From Paenibacillus sp. FSL R7-0345 (GTDB lineage Bacteria > Bacillota > Bacilli > Paenibacillales > Paenibacillaceae): a stretch of DNA of 64,000 bases. Position 1 is the stretch's first letter; the number at the start of each line of letters is the position of its first letter. Where the stretch lies: NCBI RefSeq assembly GCF_038595055.1, contig NZ_CP152002.1:6754501-6818500 (forward strand), in the 5' to 3' direction. The notes under the pieces were generated by a model, which saw only the letters and a list, made by a program, of their open reading frames with translations, had not been told where the DNA came from and searched no databases. A program made the position numbers and the translations under genes. Shown piece after piece: positions 25,369 to 33,642 of the stretch.

Positions 25369-26673
25369 TTATTTTATGTCCGGTGCTGCAGCCGGTGCTC
25401 CTGCTGCAGCATGATCCTGGGACTTGGACAGGAAAAGGTTCAGGACAATCGCTGTCAGGGACCCGGAAACAATTCCGTTCTGCAGCAGCATTCTCGCAAA
25501 CTCCGGCAGCTGGTCGAACATGGAAGGCAGGACTGCCGAGCCGAGGCCGACAGCAATACTGCAGGCGGCGATCAGCAGGTTACCGTCCTTGCGCAGGTCC
25601 ACCTCGGACAGTATCGACATGCCGGAAGCGGCGACAGAACCAAACATGACAATCATAGCGCCGCCGAGTACCGCATTAGGCACAACGGTTGTCAGCGCAG
25701 CCAGCTTGGGAAGAAGACCCAGCACGACCATAATCCCGCCTGCTGCAAAAATGACATTGCGTGTCTTGACCCGGGTCAGCGACAACAGCCCGACATTCTG
25801 AGAGAACGCCGTATAAGGGAAGGCGTTAAATAAGCCGCCCAGCATGATCGCAAGCCCTTCCGAGCGCAGCCCGTTCACAATCTGCCGGTCCTCTACCTTC
25901 TGGTCGGTAGCCTTACCCACGGCAAAATATACGCCGGTCGATTCTACCATTGATACGATATTAACGATGATCATTGTAAAGATTGCTGTCACACTGAACT
26001 GCGGCCAGCCAAAGTAGAACGGCTGGGCGATACTTACATAAGAAGCGGTGCCGACAGCAGAGAAATCAACGATTCCCATAAAATAGCCGATGGCTGTTCC
26101 GACAACCAGACCTACCAGTACGGACACGGAGCGCAGGAAGCCGGTCGCCAGCCGGTTGACCACAAGGATAACCAGCAGTGTAATGAGGGCCAGCAGCAGA
26201 TTGCGCGGCTGTCCGAAATCGGGGCTGCCCTGTCCGCCGGCCACATTGTTCATGGCAACAGGGATAAGCGAGAGGCCGATGATGGTGACTACAGAGCCGG
26301 TGACTACTGTAGGGAAGAACTTAAGCAGCCTGCCGTACACAGGGGCGGCCAGTACAACAAACAGGCCGGATATAATGATTGCACCATAAGCGGTGGCGAG
26401 ATTAGACCCTGAAGCGATGGCAATAATCGGGCTGACGGCAGTAAACGTACAGCCCAGCACGACGGGCAGCCCGCTTCCGAAGTACTTGCTGCCCATTACC
26501 TGGAGCAGAGTGGCCAGTCCGCAGGTGAACAGATCCGCTGCGATCAGATAGGCCATCTGTGCCGCGCTTAAGTTCAGCGCGCCTCCGACAACCAGCGGTA
26601 CGATGACTGCTCCGGCGTACATCGCCAGTACATGCTGCAGTCCCAGGGCGAATACCTTTTGCTTGCTTAACAT
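25369..26673 (-). CDS. pbuX: Xanthine permease (nucleobase:cation symporter-2 family)
   Basis: A 434-residue permease of the NCS2 family with about fourteen membrane segments. The N-terminal GLQHVLAMYAGAVIVPL and the segment GLFNAFPYTAFSQNVGLL (about 320-340) are signatures of bacterial xanthine permeases. It imports xanthine for salvage by the phosphoribosyltransferase encoded just upstream; the two genes overlap by seven bases. Expression is expected to depend on the guanine and PRPP-type riboswitches at 27375-27555. A terminator follows. The C-terminus is Ala-rich and cytoplasmic. Confidence 0.96.
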   Translation of the reverse strand: MLSKQKVFALGLQHVLAMYAGAVIVPLVVGGALNLSAAQMAYLIAADLFTCGLATLLQVMGSKYFGSGLPVVLGCTFTAVSPIIAIASGSNLATAYGAIIISGLFVVLAAPVYGRLLKFFPTVVTGSVVTIIGLSLIPVAMNNVAGGQGSPDFGQPRNLLLALITLLVILVVNRLATGFLRSVSVLVGLVVGTAIGYFMGIVDFSAVGTASYVSIAQPFYFGWPQFSVTAIFTMIIVNIVSMVESTGVYFAVGKATDQKVEDRQIVNGLRSEGLAIMLGGLFNAFPYTAFSQNVGLLSLTRVKTRNVIFAAGGIMVVLGLLPKLAALTTVVPNAVLGGAMIVMFGSVAASGMSILSEVDLRKDGNLLIAACSIAVGLGSAVLPSMFDQLPEFARMLLQNGIVSGSLTAIVLNLFLSKSQDHAAAGAPAAAPDIK

Positions 26674-27272
26674 CCTGCACTCTCCTTAATCAGCTCTTCA
26701 TTTGCGATAAAATGAACTTCTCCCGGGGCCATGGATGAGATTCTCGCCAGTGAATGCACTGCGATGCCTCTTTGCTCCAGCAGACCCCGCCCTTCCTGAA
26801 AGCTCTTCTCGATTACACAGCCTACACCCAGCAGCTGTGCGCCGGACTGCTCTACAATATCTGCCAGTCCGACCAGCGCTGCGCCGGTGGCAAGGAAATC
26901 ATCAACAATCAGTACCTTGTCTTCCGGCCCCAGATATTTCTGGGAAATACTGATCAGGTAGTCTTCCTGACGGGTAAAGGAATGCACCGGTGCCGAATAG
27001 ACGCTTTCGGACAATGTCACGGCTTTCTTTTTCTTGGCGTAAATAAAGGGAACCCGGAACGCAATGCCTGCAGCCATTGCAAACTGGATGCCGCTCGCTT
27101 CAACCGTCAATATTTTGGTAACCGGCAAATGGCCGAATACTTCCTTAAACTCCTGCCCGATCTGCAGGGCAAGCTGAGTATCGACCTGATGATTCAGAAA
27201 CGAATCCACCTTCAGCACGGTATCCGAGAGAATCAGCCCCTCTTGTCTAATGCGTTCCTCTAAAACTTTCAT
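26667..27272 (-). CDS. xpt: Xanthine phosphoribosyltransferase
   Basis: A 201-residue type I phosphoribosyltransferase converting xanthine and PRPP to XMP. The PRPP-binding motif VLIVDDFLATGAA lies at about residues 123-135 and the N-terminal MKVLEERIRQEG is typical of Xpt. ATG at 27270-27272 is preceded by GAAGGGGAGAAG. It is co-transcribed with pbuX. The leader (27273-27583) contains two aptamers and a terminator in series, fitting control both by guanine and by the co-substrate PRPP. Confidence 0.97.
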   Translation of the reverse strand: MKVLEERIRQEGLILSDTVLKVDSFLNHQVDTQLALQIGQEFKEVFGHLPVTKILTVEASGIQFAMAAGIAFRVPFIYAKKKKAVTLSESVYSAPVHSFTRQEDYLISISQKYLGPEDKVLIVDDFLATGAALVGLADIVEQSGAQLLGVGCVIEKSFQEGRGLLEQRGIAVHSLARISSMAPGEVHFIANEELIKESAGC

Positions 27273-27325
27273 AACGGCAGCTTCTCCCCTTCAATTGTTG
27301 TGGCAGCTGAATAGACGGCAGAAAC

Positions 27326-27374
27326 AAAAAAAGGACAGATTCACTTGAGCGTTTCTCTCAAGTGAATCTGTCCT
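27326..27374 (-). terminator. Riboswitch-controlled terminator of xpt-pbuX
   Basis: An 18-bp perfect stem (27332-27349 with 27357-27374) and a seven-base T run on the minus strand, 53 bases before the xpt start. Its 5' arm adjoins and partly overlaps the 3' end of the second aptamer, as expected for an expression platform. Confidence 0.92.
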
Positions 27375-27480
27375 TCTGGGTTTTTGTCCCTAAGCGGTGT
27401 AACACATCAGCAGTGTCCGCATCGCTTGGACCAGCCTTCTTCACCGGTACGGCAGAAGAAGCGGAACCCTAGATGCGCTA
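27375..27480 (-). ncRNA. ykkC-class aptamer, probably PRPP riboswitch
   Basis: On the minus strand the leader reads CTAGGGTTCCG, then a paired stem, then CTGGTCCAAGCG, a GC-rich stem and finally GGGACAAAAACCCAGAAGGA. These blocks, in this order, match the conserved core of ykkC RNAs. Subtypes of ykkC sense guanidine, ppGpp or PRPP. Here the element is placed just downstream of a guanine aptamer and just upstream of a terminator before a purine salvage operon, the context described for PRPP riboswitches. The subtype call is therefore from context plus core motif; it needs a covariance model to be certain. Confidence 0.8.
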
Positions 27481-27484
27481 TTTC

Positions 27485-27555
27485 ACTCATAGTCGGATAG
27501 TTACAGTGGTTATCCGGTAGAAACTTATGGGCCATATTCCCAAGATTATATGAGT
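27485..27555 (-). ncRNA. Guanine-class purine riboswitch aptamer
   Basis: A 71-base aptamer on the minus strand. P1 pairs ACTCATA with TATGAGT; the conserved P2 side ATAATCTTGGGAATATGG, the J2/3 segment GTTTCTACCGG and the 3' strand ATCCGACTATGAG are all present. The specificity position in CCGACTATG is C, which predicts guanine rather than adenine binding. It lies about 28 bases from the predicted transcription start and immediately upstream of the ykkC-type aptamer. Confidence 0.95.
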
Positions 27556-27589
27556 TGTTATATGAATATCCGTATTTAAACCTTCGTAT

Positions 27590-27618
27590 ATCTTACACGC
27601 TCTGTACACTCCTTACAA
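27590..27618 (-). promoter_or_regulatory. Predicted SigA promoter of xpt-pbuX
   Basis: Minus-strand -35 TTGTAA (27613-27618) and -10 TAAGAT (27590-27595) with a 17-base spacer. The start of transcription would fall near 27583, about 28 bases before the guanine aptamer. Confidence 0.6.
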
Positions 27619-27639
27619 GCCCCCTTTCTTGAAAATAAC

Positions 27640-28044
27640 CGATTTATTTTGACAATTTTTCATGCAATTCATCCATTTTCATCCAACCTGCGGGCAGCCG
27701 TTGATTTATTGCCATGTTCCGCCCTGATTGCTCATGCTTTGCACAGCGGCGCATTGTTACCCGCACTCCGCTGGCAGGAGTCGGCCTGTTGGTATTCGTC
27801 ATCAATAACCAGTATACTAATGCCGCCAATACTACACAGATTGCCAGCGGCGCAGGCCGCAGCTTTTCCGGACGGAAACTCGTCCGAAGACATTCCCGTT
27901 AAAGCAGATCATTCAGTTGTCATAAAAACGCAGAAAATCAGGCTAATTTTTGGCTAAACTGGCGGTTTACCTGTGTTTCCACTATCATCGCCTCTCTATA
28001 AAAAGTATAATTAGATAAACTAGCATAGAAGAAGGCGGGCGAGC
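27640..28044. other. Region without a confident gene
   Basis: About 400 bases between the xpt promoter and the kinase gene at 28045. On the minus strand a frame ending with TAA at 27644 encodes a hydrophobic stretch (PLAICVVLAALVYWLL) followed by a basic, Met-rich tail. It has no ATG or GTG start, only TTG at 27829 inside the hydrophobic stretch, and no ribosome binding site. It may be a decayed small membrane protein gene or chance. The plus-strand kinase promoter should be near 27990-28020. Confidence 0.35.
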
Positions 28045-31000
28045 ATGAAAATAAAACAACAGATTTGGTTAGCAACTGTTACTTCTACACTGCTGCTCAG
28101 CAGTATGATCACTATAGCATTGATCTATCTTAAAGGAGCACCTCTATACCTGTTCTTAGCGACGGGCGTAGCAGGTGTTCTGCTCTGCATCTACCTTATG
28201 AACCATATTCAACGCAGTGTAACCCGGGGTATTGAGCAGATCCGATCCATATCCGAAGATATTGCCGGCAGCACACTGGATGCCTCGGGAATGACCACAC
28301 GCAGTGATGAATTCGGGCAGCTGGCGCAGTCCTTTTACCGCCTGGGTGTTGATCTGCATGACAAAACAGCTGAAGAGCGGATTTTGCGCCTGAAGGCCGA
28401 GGAACAGGCCTGGATTAACACAGAGGTCTCCGAGATGGCGCTGCACCTGCAGGGATCCGTTCATCTGCAGAATGCAGCGCGCATCTTCATTTCAAGACTG
28501 GCCACCGCTGTCGGCGGAAGCTATGGCGCCATGTACATGCTGCAGTTTAACCGGCTGCAGTTCACGGCCGGCTATGCCTTTGATGAAGCTTCTGCAAACC
28601 GCGAACCGTTCGCGCTTGGCACAGGGCTGGTAGGACAATGTGCAGTAGACAAGCAGACGATTGTCTTGAACGATCTGCCGGATAATTATATAAGGGTTCA
28701 CTCCGGACTGGGGGAGACACTCCCCTCCACACTGATTGTGTTTCCGCTTCTGTATGAGACAGAGGTTGTCGCTGTAATTGAGCTGGCCACCTTGAAGGAG
28801 CTCGGCAGTAAAGAACGGCAATTAATCGAGCGGACCGGCCAGAACATGGGCGTGCTGATTAACACCCTGGCCGATGTGGCCCGGATTGAGGAGCTGCTTA
28901 ACCACACCCAGCTGCAGAAAGAGGAGCTGGAAGCCCAGACCGAAGAGCTTCAGGCGCAGACCCAGGAGCTGGAGGCCCAGACGGAGGAGCTGCGGGCGCA
29001 GACAGATGAACTGGCGACGTCCAACAGCAATCTGCAGCACCAGATGGATCTGACGGCACAGCAGAAGGCAGAGATTGAAACACAGGCCGATGAGCTGCTG
29101 GCTCAGACGGAAGAGCTCTCGGCTTCCAACCAGGATCTGCTGACACAGATGAGGCTGACAGCACGGCAGAAAGAAGAAATTGAAGCCCAGGCCGACGAAC
29201 TGCTGGCCCAGACGGAGGAGCTTCAGGACCAGAAGGAAGAGCTCCAGGCACAGGCTGATGAGCTGCTGGAGCAGACCAGGGAGCTTCAGGATCAGAAGGA
29301 GCAGCTTCAAGCTCAGGCCCAGGAGCTTGAAGCACAGACAGAGGAACTCCTGGCACAGACGGAAGATCTGCGTGAGCAGATGGAAATTACAGCACGGCAG
29401 AAGTCAGAAATTGAAGCCCAGGCAGACGAGCTGCTCGCCCAGACGGAGGAGCTGGCCACCTCCAACAGCAATCTTCAGGATCAGATGAGGCTCACCTCAC
29501 AGCAGAAAGAGGAGATCCAGAGTCAGGCAGACGAGCTGCTCGCCCAGACGAATGTGCTTCAGGACCAGAAGGAGCAGCTGGAAGCCCAGACCCAGGAGCT
29601 GTTCGCCCAGACCGAAGAGCTTGCTGTATCTAACAAGAGCCTGCTGCAGCAGATGGAGCTGACAGAACAGCAGAAAGAAGAAATCAGGGTGCAGGCGGAA
29701 GAGATCTTCATGGCTGCCCAGTATAAGTCGGAATTCCTTGCCAATGTATCTCATGAGCTGCGCACACCGCTGAACAGCCTGCTGATTCTGTCACAGATTC
29801 TGGCCGAGAACAAAGAAGGTAATCTCGGTGCCAAGCAATTAGAGTATGTGCACACTATCTTCTCGGCAGGTAAAGACCTGCTGCAGCTGATCGATGAAAT
29901 TCTGGACCTGGCCAAGCTTGAGGTTGGTAAAATGACGCCTGTGCTCGAGCCCGTGCCGCTTCATGATATCAGCAGCCATCTGTACCGCCGGTTTGAGCAG
30001 CAGGCGAAGACCAAGCAGTTGCGCTTCGACGTACACTGTGACAGCAGACTGCCTGAGCATCTGCTGACCGACGGTCACAGGCTGCAGCAGATTCTGAACA
30101 ATCTGCTCTCCAATGCCCTGAAGTTTACGCCTGAGCAAGGCTCGGTCTCCCTGTCAGTCCGGACAAGCGGCAACGAGATTGTCTTCGCTGTCAGCGATAC
30201 AGGGATTGGTATCGCCTCCGCCAAGCTGGAGAGTATCTTCGAAGCCTTCCAGCAGGCGGACGGAACAACCAGCCGCAAATACGGCGGCACAGGCCTCGGC
30301 CTGACCATTTGCCGGGAGCTCGCCGGCCTGCTCGGCGGAAGAATCGAAGTCGATTCTGTTGAAGGCAAGGGAAGCACTTTCTCCCTGATTCTGCCTGCGG
30401 AGCTGCCTGATGATCTTACTTTGTCCCAGGCTGCTTCCACCTTTGCAGCAGCTGCCAATCAGGTATATGAGCCGGACAGAGATACTGCAGCTAAAGAGCA
30501 TCCTTCATTCCGCGAATCCTTCGTTCCTGATATATCGATTTCCAATCCGAAGCTGCTGCAGTTTGCAGAGATGGATGATGACCGGAATAACCTTAAGAAC
30601 GGTGATACCTTACTGCTGATCATTGAGGAGGATGCCGAATTTGCGGCGATCCTGCTTGATCTTGCCCGCAGCAGAGGCTTCAAGGCCATCGTGGCCTTCC
30701 AGGGCGACCAGGGCCTTGCCCTCGCCCATGCCTACAAGCCGGATGCCATCCTGCTCGACTTGCATCTGCCGGTGCTTGACGGCTGGGCCATTATCAGCCG
30801 GCTGAAGAGCCGGCCGGAGCTGCGTCATATTCCGGTCCATGTCATCTCCACCGCCGAAGAGAACCAGCAGAGTCTGGCGATGGGCGCCCTGTCCTTCTGG
30901 AAGAAACCGAGCGATGAGGCAGAGCTGGAAACAGCCTTCCTGCAGATTGAAACCTATATCCGCCGGCCGGTGAAGAGCCTGCTGATTGTGGAGGACAACC

Positions 31001-31776
31001 AGCTGCTGCGCAGCAGTCTGGTCGAATTCATTGCCCATCCGGATGTCCGGGTCGTGGCCGTCGGCACCGGGCGAGAAGCGCTTGAGCAGCTGAGCAGCCA
31101 TCACTTTGACTGTATGGTGCTCGACCTTGGATTGTCCGATATCAGCGGCTTCGATCTGATGGAGCAGATCAAGACCAACCGCAAGCTGCAGACCTTGCCG
31201 GTTATCATCTATACCGGCAAGGATCTCAGCAAAACCGATGAGCAGCGCCTGAAGCACTACGCCGAGAGCATCGTGATCAAGAACGTGCGCTCGATGGAAC
31301 GGCTGTACGACGAGACAGCACTGTACCTGCACCGCAGACATGCCGATCTCCCGCCGGACAAGCAGCAGCTGATCGAGAAGCTGCATAATCCGGAAGCGGC
31401 CTTTGCCGGCAAGCAGATTCTGCTGGTCGATGATGACATGCGTAATATTTTTGCGTTATCCAGTGTGCTTGAAGGGTATAATATGGAGATAAGCTTTGCC
31501 CAGAACGGTCTGGAGGCGCTGGCGCATCTGGAGCAGCATCCGGAAACCCAGCTTGTGTTCATGGACATTATGATGCCGGAAATGGACGGTTATGAGACGA
31601 TGAAGCGGATCCGCGGGAATCCGGCCTATGATCATATCGTCATTATCGCCTTAACGGCCCGCGCGCTGGAGGAGGACCGGACCAAATGTCTGCAGGCCGG
31701 AGCCTCGGATTATATCTCCAAGCCAATCAACACTACCCAGCTGGTAACTGTATTGAAGGTATGGCTAATCCAATAG
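28045..31776 (+). CDS. Large hybrid histidine kinase: HAMP, GAF, long coiled coil, HK, three receivers
   Basis: A 1243-residue sensor. Two membrane helices (about 8-30 and 33-50) are followed by HAMP (50-105), a GAF domain (about 130-275), and an unusually long coiled coil (about 285-557) built from QTEEL/QADELLAQ-type repeats. The kinase core has His570 in NVSHELRTPL and a full ATPase domain (about 670-790, GGTGLGLTICREL). Three receivers follow, with phosphorylation Asp in LLDLHLP, VLDLGLS and FMDIMMP. Such proteins act as multi-input phosphorelay hubs, often for stress or development. The start ATG has AGAAGAAGG upstream. It is followed 53 bases later by a second hybrid kinase. Confidence 0.94.
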   Translation: MKIKQQIWLATVTSTLLLSSMITIALIYLKGAPLYLFLATGVAGVLLCIYLMNHIQRSVTRGIEQIRSISEDIAGSTLDASGMTTRSDEFGQLAQSFYRLGVDLHDKTAEERILRLKAEEQAWINTEVSEMALHLQGSVHLQNAARIFISRLATAVGGSYGAMYMLQFNRLQFTAGYAFDEASANREPFALGTGLVGQCAVDKQTIVLNDLPDNYIRVHSGLGETLPSTLIVFPLLYETEVVAVIELATLKELGSKERQLIERTGQNMGVLINTLADVARIEELLNHTQLQKEELEAQTEELQAQTQELEAQTEELRAQTDELATSNSNLQHQMDLTAQQKAEIETQADELLAQTEELSASNQDLLTQMRLTARQKEEIEAQADELLAQTEELQDQKEELQAQADELLEQTRELQDQKEQLQAQAQELEAQTEELLAQTEDLREQMEITARQKSEIEAQADELLAQTEELATSNSNLQDQMRLTSQQKEEIQSQADELLAQTNVLQDQKEQLEAQTQELFAQTEELAVSNKSLLQQMELTEQQKEEIRVQAEEIFMAAQYKSEFLANVSHELRTPLNSLLILSQILAENKEGNLGAKQLEYVHTIFSAGKDLLQLIDEILDLAKLEVGKMTPVLEPVPLHDISSHLYRRFEQQAKTKQLRFDVHCDSRLPEHLLTDGHRLQQILNNLLSNALKFTPEQGSVSLSVRTSGNEIVFAVSDTGIGIASAKLESIFEAFQQADGTTSRKYGGTGLGLTICRELAGLLGGRIEVDSVEGKGSTFSLILPAELPDDLTLSQAASTFAAAANQVYEPDRDTAAKEHPSFRESFVPDISISNPKLLQFAEMDDDRNNLKNGDTLLLIIEEDAEFAAILLDLARSRGFKAIVAFQGDQGLALAHAYKPDAILLDLHLPVLDGWAIISRLKSRPELRHIPVHVISTAEENQQSLAMGALSFWKKPSDEAELETAFLQIETYIRRPVKSLLIVEDNQLLRSSLVEFIAHPDVRVVAVGTGREALEQLSSHHFDCMVLDLGLSDISGFDLMEQIKTNRKLQTLPVIIYTGKDLSKTDEQRLKHYAESIVIKNVRSMERLYDETALYLHRRHADLPPDKQQLIEKLHNPEAAFAGKQILLVDDDMRNIFALSSVLEGYNMEISFAQNGLEALAHLEQHPETQLVFMDIMMPEMDGYETMKRIRGNPAYDHIVIIALTARALEEDRTKCLQAGASDYISKPINTTQLVTVLKVWLIQ

Positions 31777-31829
31777 CTCTAGCTATCACCACATGTTATT
31801 TTTCATTCTATCTTGTCCCGGGAGGAACT

Positions 31830-33005
31830 ATGGATTATCCAGTTAATATTTTGCTTGTAGACGATCGTCCTGATGAATTCCTCTCCATACAAGCCCTGCT
31901 TGCGGATAAGCCTTATCAGCTGGTACATGCCAATTCAGGGATGGATGCCCTGAAGCATCTGCTGGAACAGGAATTTGCATTAATTATTATGGATGTCCTG
32001 ATGCCTGATATGAATGGTTTTGAGACGGCCAAGCGGATTAAGATGCGCAAAAAGTCAAAGGATATCCCCATTATCTTTCTGACCTCGCTCACCTCGGAGC
32101 TGGAGAACTATATGATGGCTTACACGGCCGGAGCGATTGATTTCCTGACCAAGCCGTTCCATCCTCTGGTGCTGAAGAGCAAGATTGACGGATTCGTCCG
32201 TATGTTTCAGACCCGCAGGGAGCTGCAGCTCAAAACGCAGGAGCTGGAGTCGGCCAATATCGTGCTTACCGAGCTGAAAGACACGGCTGAGGTGGCACTC
32301 CGGATCAAAAGCGGTTTCCTTGCCATGATGAGCCATGAGATCAGAACTCCGCTTAACGGGATTATTGCGATGTCAGATGTACTCCGGAGCTCCGATCTGT
32401 CCGCAGATGATCTGGAGATGGCGGAGATTATCCATACCAGCGGTCATGCGCTGCTCTCGGTAATCAATCATGTGCTGGATTTTACCAAGATTGAATCGGG
32501 TAAAATGGAGCTGGACTACGAGCTGTTTAACCTGCACTCCTGCCTGAAGGAAACGCTCGATCTGTTCAGAGCGCTGGCTATGGAACGCAGCCTGACCCTC
32601 GAATTGATTATTGACCCTAATATCCCCGCTCTGCTGGTCGGCGATTCCAACCGTCTGAGACAGGTGCTTAACAATCTGATCGGCAATGCCATCAAGTTCA
32701 CTGCCAGCGGCAGTGTGAAGGCGAGCGCCCGGCTTAGACAGGAAATGGACGGCGTACTGCAGCTGGAGTTCATAGTTGAGGATACCGGCATAGGCATTCC
32801 TGACGATAAAATGAAGTACTTGTTCCAGCCCTTCACCCAGGTTGACGCAACCATCAACCGGAAATTCGGCGGGACAGGCCTCGGCTTGTCCATCTGCAAA
32901 ATGCTCGTCGAATTGATGGGCGGCACCATCCATGCCAGATCAGGCATGGATCAAGGGGCGGCTTTTATATTCACCATCCAAGTCACGGAAGGCAGCCCCG
33001 ATTAA
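31830..33005 (+). CDS. Receiver-histidine kinase (cytoplasmic hybrid)
   Basis: A 391-residue soluble protein with an N-terminal receiver (1-120, Asp in IIMDVLMPD, Lys in FLTKPFHP), a short coiled linker (125-155) and a kinase core with His169 in MMSHEIRTPLNG and an ATPase domain ending GGTGLGLSICKML near residue 360. The receiver-first order suggests it is phosphorylated by the upstream large kinase, or modulates it, making the pair a branched phosphorelay. The start ATG at 31830-31832 follows GGGAGGAACT; the frame is open further upstream inside the previous gene but that part has no homology. A strong terminator follows. Confidence 0.93.
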   Translation: MDYPVNILLVDDRPDEFLSIQALLADKPYQLVHANSGMDALKHLLEQEFALIIMDVLMPDMNGFETAKRIKMRKKSKDIPIIFLTSLTSELENYMMAYTAGAIDFLTKPFHPLVLKSKIDGFVRMFQTRRELQLKTQELESANIVLTELKDTAEVALRIKSGFLAMMSHEIRTPLNGIIAMSDVLRSSDLSADDLEMAEIIHTSGHALLSVINHVLDFTKIESGKMELDYELFNLHSCLKETLDLFRALAMERSLTLELIIDPNIPALLVGDSNRLRQVLNNLIGNAIKFTASGSVKASARLRQEMDGVLQLEFIVEDTGIGIPDDKMKYLFQPFTQVDATINRKFGGTGLGLSICKMLVELMGGTIHARSGMDQGAAFIFTIQVTEGSPD

Positions 33006-33025
33006 GCTTTTCGTTTATTCCCGAC

Positions 33026-33072
33026 AAAAAAACCGCAAGTCTCCGGCATCAGGAGCACCTGCGGTTTTTTTT
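33026..33072. terminator. Bidirectional terminator between kinase and hxlR-type genes
   Basis: Arms AAAAAAACCGC and GCGGTTTTTTT with a 25-base GC-rich insert; T runs on both strands serve the plus-strand kinase operon and the minus-strand HxlR gene ending at 33105. Confidence 0.9.
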
Positions 33073-33104
33073 AATGTTATGATCCAGCTAATCCGGCAAA
33101 AGAA

Positions 33105-33503
33105 TTACAGCTGCTCTGTACCCGCCGGCTGAGCGTTCATTTTCTTATGGTTCAGCATATTGTCTTCCAGTACGGCGAACTTATCACCGTACTCTCTGAT
33201 AATATGCCGCTCACCCCAGGCACAGAGCGAATCAAGAATGGCGCGCAGCGACTGCCCGTATTCACTAAGCTCGTATTCCACCTTGGGCGGTACCTGATTG
33301 TAGCTGATCCGGTTGACGATCCCGTCCTCCTCCAGCTCGCGGAGCTGCTGGGTTAGCATCTTTTGCGTAATATTCGGCATATGCCGCTTCAAATCGCTCG
33401 TCCGCAGCTTGCCATGGGTCAAATGGCAGAGGATGACGCATTTCCATTTGCCTCCGATTACCTCGAGTGTAGCCTCAACGGAAATATTATATTTTTTAGA
33501 CAT
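33105..33503 (-). CDS. HxlR-family transcriptional regulator
   Basis: A 132-residue winged-helix regulator. The family core IGGKWKCVILCHL (about 17-29), LRTSDLKRHMPNITQKMLTQQLREL with recognition helix (about 33-57) and the wing NRISYNQVPPKVEYELSEYG are all visible. HxlR proteins such as YodB, CatR and HypR sense electrophiles, often through a conserved Cys in the N-terminal helix; here Cys22 and Cys26 lie near the usual position. It is divergent from an MFS transporter and an aldo/keto reductase, and palindromes in the shared promoter (33529-33565) are its likely operators. The role is probably repression of detoxification genes. Confidence 0.95.
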   Translation of the reverse strand: MSKKYNISVEATLEVIGGKWKCVILCHLTHGKLRTSDLKRHMPNITQKMLTQQLRELEEDGIVNRISYNQVPPKVEYELSEYGQSLRAILDSLCAWGERHIIREYGDKFAVLEDNMLNHKKMNAQPAGTEQL

Positions 33504-33528
33504 GAAGTCCTCCTATAAGTTTTATGTT

Positions 33529-33565
33529 ATAGGTACTTTTTAGTACCTATAGTACTTTAAAGTAC
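33529..33565. promoter_or_regulatory. Two palindromic operators in the HxlR/MFS divergent promoter
   Basis: At 33529-33550 a 22-bp perfect palindrome has 9-bp arms ATAGGTACT and AGTACCTAT around TTTT. At 33552-33565 a second perfect palindrome reads GTACTTTAAAGTAC. Both share TACT-N4-AGTA, close to the dyads bound by HxlR-type repressors such as YodB. They lie between the two start codons. Confidence 0.8.
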
Positions 33566-33642
33566 GTACTATCCACTATTGCCCGCGTGGTTCATAATAG
33601 CATTTACCGGCCGGTGATTACCATACTACAGGAGTGGAAAAC

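Noticed and set aside
27644..27829. Minus-strand 61-codon frame with a hydrophobic segment
   Set aside because: Only a TTG start within the hydrophobic stretch and no ribosome binding site; noted as a possible decayed gene.
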